Below, one piece after another: positions 52,388 through 60,804 of a DNA stretch of 64,000 bases. Source of the DNA: Achromobacter aegrifaciens (lineage in GTDB: Bacteria; Pseudomonadota; Gammaproteobacteria; Burkholderiales; Burkholderiaceae_B); assembly GCF_902859735.1 (NCBI RefSeq), contig NZ_CADIJY010000002.1, forward strand, positions 682,001 through 746,000. Reading direction: 5' to 3'. The translations under genes were made by a program, and so were the position numbers. Position 1 is the first letter of the stretch. Every line of letters begins with the position of its first letter. The notes under the pieces are model-generated. The model had not been told where the DNA came from. It was given only the letters and a program-made list of their open reading frames with translations, and searched no databases.

Positions 52388-53065
52388 TCAGGCGCCGTTG
52401 ACCATCCGCCCCGCCGCCAGCACCAGCTGACGCCCGCAACGGGCGGCCAGCTGCGGATCGTGGGTCACCAGCACCAGCGTGGTGCCGTGCTCGCGGTGCA
52501 GGTCGAACATCAGGTCGATGACCGTCACCCCTGTGGCGGCGTCCAGGCTGCCGGTGGGCTCGTCCGCGAACAGCAGGTCCGGCTGCACCACGAAGGCGCG
52601 CGCCAGCGACACGCGTTGCTGCTCGCCGCCCGACAGGGTGCGCGGGTAGTGATGCAGGCGCTTGCCCAGCCCCACCCGCTCCAACATGGCCTGGGCCGCG
52701 TCCCGCGCCGATTGCCCGGCCAGCTCCAACGGCAGCATCACGTTTTCCAGCGCCGTCAGGTTGGGCAGCAGCTGGAATGACTGGAATACGAAACCCACAT
52801 GATTGGCCCGCAAACGCGCGCGGCCGTCCTCGTCCAGCGAGAACAGGTCCTGCCCGGCCAGGCGCACGCTGCCCGCGCTGGGAACATCCAGGCCTGCCAG
52901 CAGTCCCAACAAGGTGGACTTGCCCGACCCCGAACTGCCGGTGATGGCCACGGCGCTGCCCGCCTCGACCGTAAAATCTATACCTTCCAGGATGGAGAGC
53001 GTGCCGCCGGCATCGGCCACCTGCTTGCCCAGCCCTTTCACCTCGATCGAATTCTTGTTATCCAT
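52388..53065 (-). CDS. ybbA: ABC transporter ATP-binding protein YbbA
   Basis: ATPase of the LolD/MacB-like branch, 225 residues. Walker A is GSSGSGKSTLLGLLAGL, the signature LSGGEQQRVSLARAF, and Walker B LLFADEPTGSLDAAT. It is divergent from tesA, an arrangement conserved with E. coli ybbA-tesA. No FtsX-like permease gene (ybbP) follows; the next genes are convergent, so the partner must be encoded elsewhere. The start at 53065 gives the normal length and begins MDNKNSIEVKGL. Its start codon overlaps that of tesA. Confidence 0.9.
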   Translation of the reverse strand: MDNKNSIEVKGLGKQVADAGGTLSILEGIDFTVEAGSAVAITGSSGSGKSTLLGLLAGLDVPSAGSVRLAGQDLFSLDEDGRARLRANHVGFVFQSFQLLPNLTALENVMLPLELAGQSARDAAQAMLERVGLGKRLHHYPRTLSGGEQQRVSLARAFVVQPDLLFADEPTGSLDAATGVTVIDLMFDLHREHGTTLVLVTHDPQLAARCGRQLVLAAGRMVNGA

Positions 53066-53711
53066 GCGCCTATTTTCCCGTCTGCTACTCATGACCGCCA
53101 TGGCGACCGCCGTCGTGGCGCCCGCCCACGCTCAGACCGCCGCCGCGGCCCAGGGTTCCGCGCCCCGCACGGTGTTGGTCCTGGGCGACAGCCTGTCGGC
53201 CGAATACGGCATCAAGCGCGGCACCGGTTGGGTGCCGCTACTTTCGGCCCGCGTAGCGGAACAATACCCCAAGTACCAGGTCGTCAATGCCAGCATCAGC
53301 GGCGACACGACCAGCGGCGGCGTGGCCCGCCTGCCCGCGCTGCTGCGCCAGCATGCGCCGGCCGTGGTGGTGCTGGAGCTGGGCTCGAACGACGCGTTGC
53401 GCGGCCTGCCGCTGACCATGACCGAGCAGAACCTGCGCACCATGGCCCAGGCCGCCCGCAAGGCCGAGGCGCAGGTCCTGATCGTCGGCATGCAGATTCC
53501 GCCGAATTACGGCCGGGATTACACCCAGCGCTTCGCGCAGGTGTTCCCCACGGTCGCCAAAGACGAAAACGCCCGGCTCGTGCCCTTCCTGATGGAAGGT
53601 ATCGCAACGAACCGGGCGATGTTCCAGGCTGACGGCATCCATCCGAACGAGGATGCCCAGCCTTTGCTACTGGACAACGTGTGGCCGACGCTGCGGCCAC
53701 TGTTGAACTGA
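53064..53711 (+). CDS. tesA: SGNH arylesterase/acyl-CoA thioesterase I
   Basis: Periplasmic lipolytic enzyme of 215 residues. A signal peptide (MRLFSRLLLMTAMATAVVAP, cleaved near AHAQ) precedes the SGNH blocks: VLGDSLSAEYG (nucleophile Ser), Gly in NASISGDTTSGG, LELGSNDALRG, and the Asp-His pair in DGIHPNEDAQ. It acts as esterase, thioesterase or lysophospholipase in known members. The ATG at 53064 overlaps the ybbA start codon on the other strand; an internal ATG at 53091 would shorten the signal peptide too much. No clear ribosome site precedes it. Confidence 0.93.
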   Translation: MRLFSRLLLMTAMATAVVAPAHAQTAAAAQGSAPRTVLVLGDSLSAEYGIKRGTGWVPLLSARVAEQYPKYQVVNASISGDTTSGGVARLPALLRQHAPAVVVLELGSNDALRGLPLTMTEQNLRTMAQAARKAEAQVLIVGMQIPPNYGRDYTQRFAQVFPTVAKDENARLVPFLMEGIATNRAMFQADGIHPNEDAQPLLLDNVWPTLRPLLN

Positions 53712-53722
53712 TCCTGGGCTGA

Positions 53723-55684
53723 TCAGCCGGCTGCCGGCTGATCGCCGCGGATGACCGCGGCGGCGGCGGGCAGCACCTGCACCTTGTACTCTTCGCGCAG
53801 CATGCGCAGCATGGCTTCGTTTTCGGCCTGGCCCCAGGCGCCCGACAGCTGCTGCGCCAGGCGCTCCTTGTCGGCCGGATCGACCGTGCCGGCCTCGACC
53901 TTCTCCAGGCGCGCCAGCGTGTAGTCCGAACCCGATTGCACGCCGGCGTAGGCCGGCAGCGTGGCGGCGGGCAGGCGCATGACGGCGTCCAGCACCGGAC
54001 GCGGCAGATCCTTGGGATCCTGGCGCGACACGATCACCGGCGCGCCAAAGCCTTCCGGCGTTGCGGCGGGGTTAGCCTTGTCGGCAGCCAGCGCGGCTTC
54101 ACCAGCCTTCTTGGCGGCTTCGGCCGAACGCTCGTCCAGCAGCTTGGCGCGGATGGTGTCCGAGACCTTGTCCAGCGGCGGCACGTGGGACGGCTCGACA
54201 GCGGCCACGCGCAGGGCCAGCATGGTGTCGGGCGAGAGTTCGATCACACCGGAGTTCTGCTTTTCACGCAGCACGTCGGGCGAGAACAGCACCTGGCGCA
54301 CGCGCGGGTTGTCCAGCAGCGCGGCATCGGGGCCGGCGGCGGCCGAGCCCGGACCCGCCTTGTCGGCGGGCAACAAGCCTTCGCGGGTCACGCCGGAAGC
54401 GGTACGCAGCTTCAGGCCGACGGCGTCGGCGGCGGGCTGCAGGCTGTCGCGCTGGTCATAGACCTGCTTGTTCAACTGGCTGGCCATTTCCGAGAAGCGC
54501 ACGGCGGCGAGCTGCTTGCGGACTTCGGCGGTGATCTGGTCCTTGACCTCGGCCAGCGGCTTGATGGCGGCGGGCTGGATTTCGGTGACCTTGACCACGT
54601 GCAGGCCGGACGGGGTTTCGATCACGCCGGACACCTGGTCCTTGGACTGGCCGAAAATCGCCTTTTCCAGCGGACCGGTCAACATGCCGGGCGCGAGCCA
54701 GCCCAGATCGCCGCCATTGGTCGCCGAACCCGCGTCCTGCGAGTTCTTGCGGGCCAGTTCGGCGAATTGCGCCGGATCGGCGGCGGCCTGCTTGGCGAGG
54801 TCCTCGGCCTTGGCACGGGCGGCCTTGCGGGCGTCTTCCGACGCGCCAGGCGCCAGGTTGATCATGATGTGGCTGGCGCGGCGGCGTTCGGGCTGGCCGA
54901 AGCGGTTCTTGTTCTGCTCGTAGTAGGACGCGAGGTCCTCGTCCTTGACCTGCACGCCTTGCGTGGCGGCGGCCTCGTCCAGCACCAGGTACTGGACCTG
55001 GACCTGTTCGGGAATCTGCAGTTGCTGCTTGTTGGCGTCGTACCAGGCCTGGATGTCGGCCGGGCTGACGCTGACCTGCGAGCGGTAGTCGGCAGCGGCG
55101 AAGCGGCGCAGTTGCACCGTGCGCTGCTGCGTCAACGCCGTTTCCAGCGCGGCCACGACCTCGCCGGGTGCGCGGGCCGACTGGCCCACGGGCTCCAGCA
55201 CGCGCGCGACCGCCAGATCGCGGCGCAGGCCGGCTTCGAACGAGGTCGGCGACATGCCTTGCGCAGCCAGCACCTGGCGATAGCGCTCGGGCGAGAAGCG
55301 GCCATTGTCCTGGACTTCCGGAATCGCGGCGATGGTGTTGCGCAGCGTTTCGTCGGACACCGAGAAACGGTTGTCGACGGCAACGTTGGCCAGCAGGCGC
55401 TGGTTGATCAACTGATTGAGCAAGCCTTCGCGCAGCGCCGGCGTGTCGATGACGGCCGGATCGAACTGGGCGCCCAGGCGCTGGCGGAACTGCTCCAGCT
55501 GGTTGCGGTGCGCCTGATCGAACTCGGCCCGCGACACGGGTTGGCCATTGACCGTGGCCAATTCAGGCTCGGCGCGCATGAAGCTGTCATAGCCTTGAAT
55601 ACCGACCAGGAAGAAGGACGGCACAATCAGAAGCAGCAGGATGAACTGCATCCAGCGCCGATGGCTGCGAATAAATTCGAACAT
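53723..55684 (-). CDS. ppiD: periplasmic folding chaperone PpiD (peptidylprolyl isomerase)
   Basis: Membrane-anchored periplasmic chaperone of 653 residues. MFEFIRSHRRWMQFILLLLI is a short cytoplasmic tail and single membrane helix. A SurA-like N domain follows. One parvulin-type domain lies around residues 255-365 (RRASHIMINLAPGASEDARK to GDLGWLAPGMLTGPLEKAIF, then VSGVIETPSGLHVVKV). A long C-terminal domain completes the PpiD layout. The start at 55684 is the first with correct topology. It is convergent with tesA, 11 bases apart. A hairpin with a U tract lies in its leader. Confidence 0.95.
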   Translation of the reverse strand: MFEFIRSHRRWMQFILLLLIVPSFFLVGIQGYDSFMRAEPELATVNGQPVSRAEFDQAHRNQLEQFRQRLGAQFDPAVIDTPALREGLLNQLINQRLLANVAVDNRFSVSDETLRNTIAAIPEVQDNGRFSPERYRQVLAAQGMSPTSFEAGLRRDLAVARVLEPVGQSARAPGEVVAALETALTQQRTVQLRRFAAADYRSQVSVSPADIQAWYDANKQQLQIPEQVQVQYLVLDEAAATQGVQVKDEDLASYYEQNKNRFGQPERRRASHIMINLAPGASEDARKAARAKAEDLAKQAAADPAQFAELARKNSQDAGSATNGGDLGWLAPGMLTGPLEKAIFGQSKDQVSGVIETPSGLHVVKVTEIQPAAIKPLAEVKDQITAEVRKQLAAVRFSEMASQLNKQVYDQRDSLQPAADAVGLKLRTASGVTREGLLPADKAGPGSAAAGPDAALLDNPRVRQVLFSPDVLREKQNSGVIELSPDTMLALRVAAVEPSHVPPLDKVSDTIRAKLLDERSAEAAKKAGEAALAADKANPAATPEGFGAPVIVSRQDPKDLPRPVLDAVMRLPAATLPAYAGVQSGSDYTLARLEKVEAGTVDPADKERLAQQLSGAWGQAENEAMLRMLREEYKVQVLPAAAAVIRGDQPAAG

Positions 55685-55737
55685 GGAATCCCTGTTGCCG
55701 CACCCCGGGCGCAAGCCCAAAGCCGCAAGAAAACGCA

Positions 55738-55762
55738 TAAAAAAAGGCGAACCAGATTCGCC
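55738..55762 (-). terminator. terminator-like hairpin in the ppiD leader
   Basis: On the minus strand, GGCGAA and TTCGCC (55762-55757, 55751-55746) form a stem with a 5-base loop, followed directly by seven U. It is a complete intrinsic terminator 50 bases upstream of the ppiD ATG. A smaller stem, CCGGT-ATTG-ACCGG, precedes it at 55787-55774. It may attenuate ppiD or end a short upstream RNA. Confidence 0.65.
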
Positions 55763-55948
55763 CTGTTCCCATACCGGTCAATACCGGATCAGCGGGCGGA
55801 TTTTACCATTTCTCATTCGCCGCGCAGCCCAGGAATCTTTCGAATGTCATCCGGGCCTGCCCCCGGGCTCAAACGGCACGAAACCGGGGACCGAGTCAAC
55901 CCGGGGAACCACCATTTCCAGCCCCTTGCGGCCCTCGTATCGTGGCCT

Positions 55949-55975
55949 GTCAGGGTAAGCCCGCATTACCCCGAC
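55949..55975. promoter_or_regulatory. 27-bp dyad upstream of the M20 peptidase gene
   Basis: Arms of ten bases, GTCAGGGTAA and TTACCCCGAC, match at nine positions around a 7-base centre. It ends 52 bases before the start codon. Its size suits a dimeric repressor or activator; it could also form an RNA hairpin if transcribed. Confidence 0.4.
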
Positions 55976-56027
55976 GCCGCTCCCGAAGGATGCGGCCCCT
56001 TCCACGCACGCTCAGAGGTACACACTG

Positions 56028-57320
56028 ATGCCGTACACATCTCCCCGCCTGCAACTCCTGCGCACCTGCATCGCCCTGGCCTTCGTCGGCGGCGCCCCCG
56101 CCGCGCTGGCCGCGCCCGTCGCCGCCGTCCACGAAGCCGCGCAAGCCCAGCAGCAAGGCATGCTGGATACCATGCGCGACCTGGTCGGCATCGAGTCGGG
56201 CAGCAAGGACGTCGAGGGCGTGGAGCGCATCGCCGTCCTGATCCGCGACCGGCTCAAGGCGCTGGGCGGAACGGTAGAGATCATCCAGCCCACCGACGTG
56301 TTCCGCCTGGACGACACGCCAGAGAAGGTCGGCCCCATGGTCCATGCCGAATTCAAGGGTAAAGGCCAGAAGAAGATCATGCTGATCGCCCACATGGACA
56401 CCGTCTACCGCAACGGCATGCTCAAGGACCAGCCTTTCCGCATCGACGGCGACAAGGCCTACGGCCTGGGCATCGCCGACGACAAGCATGGCGTGGCCGC
56501 CATCATCCACACCCTGACCCTGCTGCAAAAACTGGGCTTCGAGGACTACGGCACCATTACCGTGCTGATCAACGGCGACGAGGAAATCAGCTCGCCCGGC
56601 GCGCGCAGCACCATTACCCGCCTGGGCGCCGACCAGGATGCGGTGTTCTCGTTCGAAGGCGGCGGCGCGCAAGCGCGCCTGACGCTGGCCACCAGCGGCA
56701 TCGGCGCGGCCTACCTGACCGTGCAGGGCAAGACCTCGCATGCGGGCGCGCGGCCCGAAGGCGGCGTCAACGCGCTGTATGAGTTGGCCCACCAGGTGCT
56801 GCAGCTGGACAAGCTGTCCAAGCCCGAGGAAGGCTTGAAGCTGAACTGGACCGTGGCCCAGGCCGGCACCAACCGCAACGTCATTCCGGGCCAGGCCACC
56901 GCCCAGGCGGACGCGCGCGCCCTGCGCGTCTCCGATTTCGATGCGCTGTCGCGCACGCTGGAAGAACGCATACAGAAGAAGCTGCTGCCCGAATCCAAGG
57001 TCAGCGTGAAGTTCGAAGTGCGCCGCCCGCCCTTGGAAGCCACGCCGGCCTCGCGCGCCCTGGCCCAACACGGCGTGCAGATCTACAAAGAGCTGGACTT
57101 GCCGATGACGGTCGTGGACCGCGCCAGCGGCGGCGGCACCGACGCCGCTTTTGCCGCCTTGAAGGCGCGCGGCCCGGTAATCGAAGGCATGGGCCTGAGC
57201 GGCTTTGGCGCGCATTCCAACGACGCCGAGTACATCCAGATCAACAGCATCGTGCCGCGCCTGTACCTTGCCGCGCGGATGATCATGGACGTGTCGCAGG
57301 ACAAGGCGCCCATGAAATAG
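56028..57320 (+). CDS. M20 family metallopeptidase, glutamate carboxypeptidase (CPG2)-like
   Basis: Exported zinc carboxypeptidase of 430 residues with a signal peptide ending near AALAAP. Metal ligands and catalytic residues are visible: His in LIAHMDTVYRNG, Asp in GLGIADDKHGVA, the Glu pair in INGDEEISSPGARS, Glu in FSFEGGG, and the last His in GAHSNDAEYI. The dimerisation domain lies between. It resembles carboxypeptidase G2 (glucarpidase), which removes C-terminal glutamate from folates, but many relatives cut other N-acyl amino acids or small peptides. The start at 56028 fits the signal peptide. Confidence 0.9.
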   Translation: MPYTSPRLQLLRTCIALAFVGGAPAALAAPVAAVHEAAQAQQQGMLDTMRDLVGIESGSKDVEGVERIAVLIRDRLKALGGTVEIIQPTDVFRLDDTPEKVGPMVHAEFKGKGQKKIMLIAHMDTVYRNGMLKDQPFRIDGDKAYGLGIADDKHGVAAIIHTLTLLQKLGFEDYGTITVLINGDEEISSPGARSTITRLGADQDAVFSFEGGGAQARLTLATSGIGAAYLTVQGKTSHAGARPEGGVNALYELAHQVLQLDKLSKPEEGLKLNWTVAQAGTNRNVIPGQATAQADARALRVSDFDALSRTLEERIQKKLLPESKVSVKFEVRRPPLEATPASRALAQHGVQIYKELDLPMTVVDRASGGGTDAAFAALKARGPVIEGMGLSGFGAHSNDAEYIQINSIVPRLYLAARMIMDVSQDKAPMK

Positions 57321-57429
57321 GCCTGGAGACCTGCCGCGGCGTTCCCGCGCGCCGCGGCAGCCGCAGAACGGGCGTGCAGAAGGAGTATCCTTGCAACCCT
57401 GACCAAAAGAACCCGAAGCAACACCCCAA

Positions 57430-58179
57430 ATGAGCGCAAAATTCCCCTCCTGGCCCTACTCCCGTTACATCGCGCATCGCGGCGGCGGCCGTCTGGCCCC
57501 GGAGAACACCCTGGCCGCCATGCGCGTAGGCGCCGAGCACGGCTTCACGATGTTCGAATACGACGTCAAGCTGAGCAGCGACAACGTGCTGGTGCTGATG
57601 CACGACGACGACGTGGACCGCACCTCCAACGGCCGCGGCCCCGCCGCTGCCAAGACCTACGCCGAGCTTGCCCAGCTGGATTTCGGCAGTTGGCATTCCG
57701 CCGCCTACGCGGGCGAGCCGCTGCCCACCTTCGCTGCCGTCGCCCGCTACACGGTGGCCAACGGCATCGCCAGCAACGTCGAGATCAAGCCCTGCCCGGG
57801 CCGCGAGGCCGAGACCGGCCGCGCCGTGGCGCTGGCCGCGCGCCAGCTGTGGCAAGGCGCGGCCGAAGCGCCGCTCCTGTCCTCGTTCGCGGAAGCAGCG
57901 CTGCAGGCCGCGCTGGAAACGGCCCCCGAATTGCCGCGCGCGCTGCTGGTGGAGAAGGTACCCGCCGACTGGCGCGAACGCCTGGCCAAGTACGAGTGCG
58001 TGGCCCTGAACATCAATCAGAAGGACGCCACCCGTGAGCTGATCGATGCCGTGCATGCCGCCGGCTACCGTATCGCCGCCTGGACCGTCAACGACCCGGA
58101 GCGCGCCCGCCTGCTGCTCGACTGGGGCATCGACGGCATTTTCACCGACGAGCTGGCCGCGATCCGGCCCGCCGCCTGA
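57430..58179 (+). CDS. ugpQ: glycerophosphodiester phosphodiesterase
   Basis: Cytoplasmic GDPD of 249 residues that releases glycerol-3-phosphate from glycerophosphodiesters. The catalytic block is RYIAHRGGGRLAPENTLAAM. The metal site is MFEYDVKLSSDNVLVLMHDD, with a later Glu in SNVEIKPCPGREAE. The C-terminal AAWTVNDPERARLLLDWGID and GIFTDE strand is standard. No signal peptide, so UgpQ-like rather than GlpQ-like. rlmJ follows after 12 bases and may be co-transcribed. Confidence 0.94.
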   Translation: MSAKFPSWPYSRYIAHRGGGRLAPENTLAAMRVGAEHGFTMFEYDVKLSSDNVLVLMHDDDVDRTSNGRGPAAAKTYAELAQLDFGSWHSAAYAGEPLPTFAAVARYTVANGIASNVEIKPCPGREAETGRAVALAARQLWQGAAEAPLLSSFAEAALQAALETAPELPRALLVEKVPADWRERLAKYECVALNINQKDATRELIDAVHAAGYRIAAWTVNDPERARLLLDWGIDGIFTDELAAIRPAA

Positions 58180-58191
58180 GGCAGAACGCCC

Positions 58192-59082
58192 GTGTTCAGT
58201 TACCGCCACGCCTTTCACGCCGGCAACCACGCCGACGTACTCAAGCACGCCATCCTGATCCACACCCTGGATTACTTCAACAAGAAAGACGCGCCCTACT
58301 GGGTCGTCGATACCCACGCCGGCGCCGGGCTCTATAGCCTGGATAGCGATTGGGCCGCAAAGACCTCCGAGTTCGCCGACGGCATCGGCCGCCTGTGGGA
58401 AGCCGAGGACCTGCCGCCCATCCTGGCCGACTACGTCGCCCGGATCCGCGGCTACAACACCAACGGCCGCCTCAGGCGCTATCCGGGCTCGCCATGGCTG
58501 GCGCTGGACGCGCTGCGTCCGTCCGACCGGCTGCGCCTGTTCGAAATGCACCCTACCGAGATCGACACGCTGGTCGGCAACCTGGAACACCAGGGCCGCG
58601 CCGCGCAACGCCAGACCACGATCTACGGCGACGACGGTTTTGAAGGCGTCAAGGCGCTGCTGCCGCCGCCCACGCGCCGCGGCATGGTGCTGATCGACCC
58701 CTCGTACGAAGACAAGAACGACTATCGCCGCACGCTCAACGCGGTCAAGGAATGCGTCAAGCGCTTCGCCACCGGCACCTACGCCGTCTGGTACCCGCTG
58801 GTCCAGCGCCGCGAAGCCAATGAAATGGCGCGCCACCTGGAGAACCTGAAGGTCAAGAGCTGGCTGCACGCGACCTTGACGGTCAAGAAAGCAGCCATCG
58901 ACGGCTACGGCCTGCACGGCAGCGGCATGTTCCTGATCAATCCGCCCTGGACGTTGCACGACGCCTTGAAGCAAGCCATGCCGTATCTGGCCCGCACGCT
59001 GGGACAGGACGAGCGCGCCGGCTTCACGCTGCAGTTCCGCGAGAATCCGTTCCCGGTGCCAAAGAAGCAGTCGGACGATTGA
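58192..59082 (+). CDS. rlmJ: 23S rRNA (adenine(2030)-N6)-methyltransferase
   Basis: Methyltransferase of 296 residues that modifies A2030 of 23S rRNA. Family blocks are FSYRHAFHAGNHADVLKHAI, VDTHAGAGLYSL (SAM binding), and VLIDPSYEDKNDYRR. The catalytic motif is usually DPPY; here the second Pro is Ser (DPSY), a change that also occurs in related N6-adenine enzymes. The start is GTG at 58192. It is followed by a strong bidirectional terminator. Confidence 0.94.
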   Translation: MFSYRHAFHAGNHADVLKHAILIHTLDYFNKKDAPYWVVDTHAGAGLYSLDSDWAAKTSEFADGIGRLWEAEDLPPILADYVARIRGYNTNGRLRRYPGSPWLALDALRPSDRLRLFEMHPTEIDTLVGNLEHQGRAAQRQTTIYGDDGFEGVKALLPPPTRRGMVLIDPSYEDKNDYRRTLNAVKECVKRFATGTYAVWYPLVQRREANEMARHLENLKVKSWLHATLTVKKAAIDGYGLHGSGMFLINPPWTLHDALKQAMPYLARTLGQDERAGFTLQFRENPFPVPKKQSDD

Positions 59083-59094
59083 TCCGATACGAAA

Positions 59095-59130
59095 AGCAAA
59101 AAGGCCACGATGTTTCGTGGCCTTTTTGCT
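59095..59130. terminator. bidirectional terminator between rlmJ and the dihydrolipoamide dehydrogenase gene
   Basis: A perfect 15-bp stem, AGCAAAAAGGCCACG (59095-59109) with CGTGGCCTTTTTGCT (59116-59130). Runs of A on the left and T on the right give a U tract in both directions. Confidence 0.9.
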
Positions 59131-59153
59131 GGTGTCGCGGATCGCGCTGGCGT

Positions 59154-60590
59154 TCAAGCCAGTTCATTCTCCGGAGCTTCCCGCCGCAGCGCCTCCTGCG
59201 CCCGGGCCAGCTTGGCCGCCGCGTCGCGCAAGGCAGTGCGCAGGCCTTCCTCGATCACGGGGTGATAGAACGGCATTTCCAGCATGCGCGCCACGGTCAG
59301 CTCCTGCTGCACAGCCCAGGCCAGCAGGTGGCCGATGTGCTCGGCGCTGGGGCCGACCATCTCGGCGCCCAGGAAACGGCCCGTTTCGATGTCCGCATAG
59401 ACATGCAGCATGCCGCGGTTCTTCAGCATGACCCGCGAACGGCCCTGGTCGCTGAAGTCCACCTCGCCCGTCACGAAGGTGCCCGGCACCAGCCGTGCGT
59501 GGCCCTGCCCGGCCATGGCGATCTGCGGGTCCGAGAACACCACGGCCAACGGCGCGCGGCGCAGGCCCTTGCGCACTTCGGGATAGCGCGCCGCGTTCTC
59601 GCCCGCGATGCGGCCTTCGTCGGCGGCTTCGTGCAGCAGCGGCGCGTCGGCGTTGGCATCGCCCGCGATGAAGATGGGCGCATCGCCCGCCTGCATGGTT
59701 TCGCGGTCGAACAACGGCACGCCGTGTTTGTCCAATTGCAGCGAGGTGTTTTCCAGCGCCAGCCCGTCCACGTTGGCGCGGCGGCCCGTGGCCACCAGCG
59801 CGTAGTCGAAGCGTTCGGTGCGCTCGGTGTTGTCCAGCGTCACGTAGCGCACTTCCACTTCGTCGCCTACGCGGGTGGTTTCAAGCACGCGGGCGTCCGG
59901 GTCCAGATAGAACTCGCGCTGGAAGATCTTGCGGGCCGTATTGCGTACTTGCGGATCGCTGATGCCGCCCAGGCTGCCGCTGACGCCGAACACGCGCACT
60001 TCCACGCCCAGGCGCGCCAGCGCCTGGCCCAGTTCCAGCCCGATCACGCCAGGACCGAACACGGCCACACGGCCAGGCAGATCATCCCAGGCGAACACGT
60101 CATCGTTCAGCACCAGACGGTCGCCCAGCGCACGGAACGGCGGCGGCACAGATGGCCGAGAACCGGTGGCGATCACCACGCGGGACGCATGCACTTCGGT
60201 GTGCTCGTCCACCTTCAGCACCGTGTCCGACAAGAAGCGCGCATAGCCGCGCAGCTTGTCCTCTGCCGGGATGCTTTCCACGCCTTCCAGCACGAAACCG
60301 ACGAAGCGGTCGCGCTCGCGTTTGACGCGGTCCATCACTTCGGTGCCATCGACGGTGATCTCACCGCCCACATGCACGCCGAACGGCTCGGTGTGGGCCG
60401 CGCTGTGGGCCGCTTCGGCGGCGGCGATCAGCAGCTTTGACGGCATGCAGCCGACGCGGGCGCAGGTCGTGCCGTAGGGACCGCCTTCGATCAGCAGCGC
60501 GCGCTGGCCCGCGGCGCGGGCGGCGCGGTAGGCGGCCAGGCCGGCCGTGCCGGCGCCGATGACAGCGATATCGGTATGCAGAGTTTTCAT
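59154..60590 (-). CDS. dihydrolipoyl dehydrogenase-like flavoprotein disulfide reductase
   Basis: FAD-dependent disulfide reductase of 478 residues. The FAD fold opens TDIAVIGAGTAGLAAYRAAR. The redox-active pair is in YGTTCARVGCMPSKLL (Cys-X4-Cys). The NAD fold is VAVFGPGVIGLELGQALARL, and the C-terminal base is the His-Glu dyad in FYHPVIEEGLRTALRD. It is not next to pyruvate or oxoglutarate dehydrogenase genes, so its partner may be something other than lipoamide. The peroxiredoxin-glutaredoxin gene lies upstream on the same strand, 213 bases away, with terminators between. Confidence 0.88.
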   Translation of the reverse strand: MKTLHTDIAVIGAGTAGLAAYRAARAAGQRALLIEGGPYGTTCARVGCMPSKLLIAAAEAAHSAAHTEPFGVHVGGEITVDGTEVMDRVKRERDRFVGFVLEGVESIPAEDKLRGYARFLSDTVLKVDEHTEVHASRVVIATGSRPSVPPPFRALGDRLVLNDDVFAWDDLPGRVAVFGPGVIGLELGQALARLGVEVRVFGVSGSLGGISDPQVRNTARKIFQREFYLDPDARVLETTRVGDEVEVRYVTLDNTERTERFDYALVATGRRANVDGLALENTSLQLDKHGVPLFDRETMQAGDAPIFIAGDANADAPLLHEAADEGRIAGENAARYPEVRKGLRRAPLAVVFSDPQIAMAGQGHARLVPGTFVTGEVDFSDQGRSRVMLKNRGMLHVYADIETGRFLGAEMVGPSAEHIGHLLAWAVQQELTVARMLEMPFYHPVIEEGLRTALRDAAAKLARAQEALRREAPENELA

Positions 60591-60628
60591 GACTGGGTAT
60601 CCCCCGATGTGGCGTGGAGCAGGAATTC

Positions 60629-60650
60629 AAAGGCGGATTCCGCCTTTTTC
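60629..60650. terminator. small bidirectional terminator upstream of the flavoprotein gene
   Basis: AAAGGCGG (60629-60636) and CCGCCTTT (60640-60647) form an 8-bp stem with a 3-base loop, followed by further T on the plus strand. It lies 38 bases upstream of the flavoprotein start on the minus strand. Confidence 0.6.
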
Positions 60651-60734
60651 CGCACCCTATGGACGTGGACAGTCCCGCAGCGCCCGCCGGGGGCCGCGCA
60701 CAAAGATGCGTAAAAAGGGAAACTCGTGAAGGGT

Positions 60735-60804
60735 GCAGCAGGCGGCGAACCGCCCTGCTGCCCGGCCCCGGGGCGAACCCGGGACCGGTAGCGTTGCAGA
60801 CGCT
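60735..60804 (-). terminator. triple hairpin 3' region of the peroxiredoxin-glutaredoxin gene
   Basis: Reading the minus strand from the stop: AGCGT/ACGCT (60804-60790), then CCGG-CCCGGG paired across 60788-60762, then GCAGCAG-GCGG paired with CCGC-CTGCTGC (60761-60735). The third has a TTCG loop closed by G-C pairs, and the second has TTCG within its loop, so both should be very stable. They probably stabilise the mRNA end or stop transcription. Confidence 0.55.

Larger units (their letters stand above)
55685..56027. other. divergent intergenic region between ppiD and the M20 peptidase gene
   Basis: A 343-base region with no credible gene. On the ppiD side it holds a terminator-like hairpin (55738-55762) and a candidate -10 TAAAAT (minus, 55805-55800). 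On the peptidase side it holds a 27-bp dyad at 55949-55975. The middle (about 55830-55945) is GC-rich with no structure I can support, and I found no tRNA there. Confidence 0.5.

Noticed and set aside
55763-55945. Possible tRNA gene between ppiD and the M20 peptidase gene, because of a TTCGAA segment
   Set aside because: The bases flanking the putative T loop do not pair, and no acceptor or anticodon stem could be built.
53936-56362. An 808-codon plus-strand frame across ppiD and the next intergenic region
   Set aside because: It crosses a terminator and two real genes, has shadow composition and no domains.
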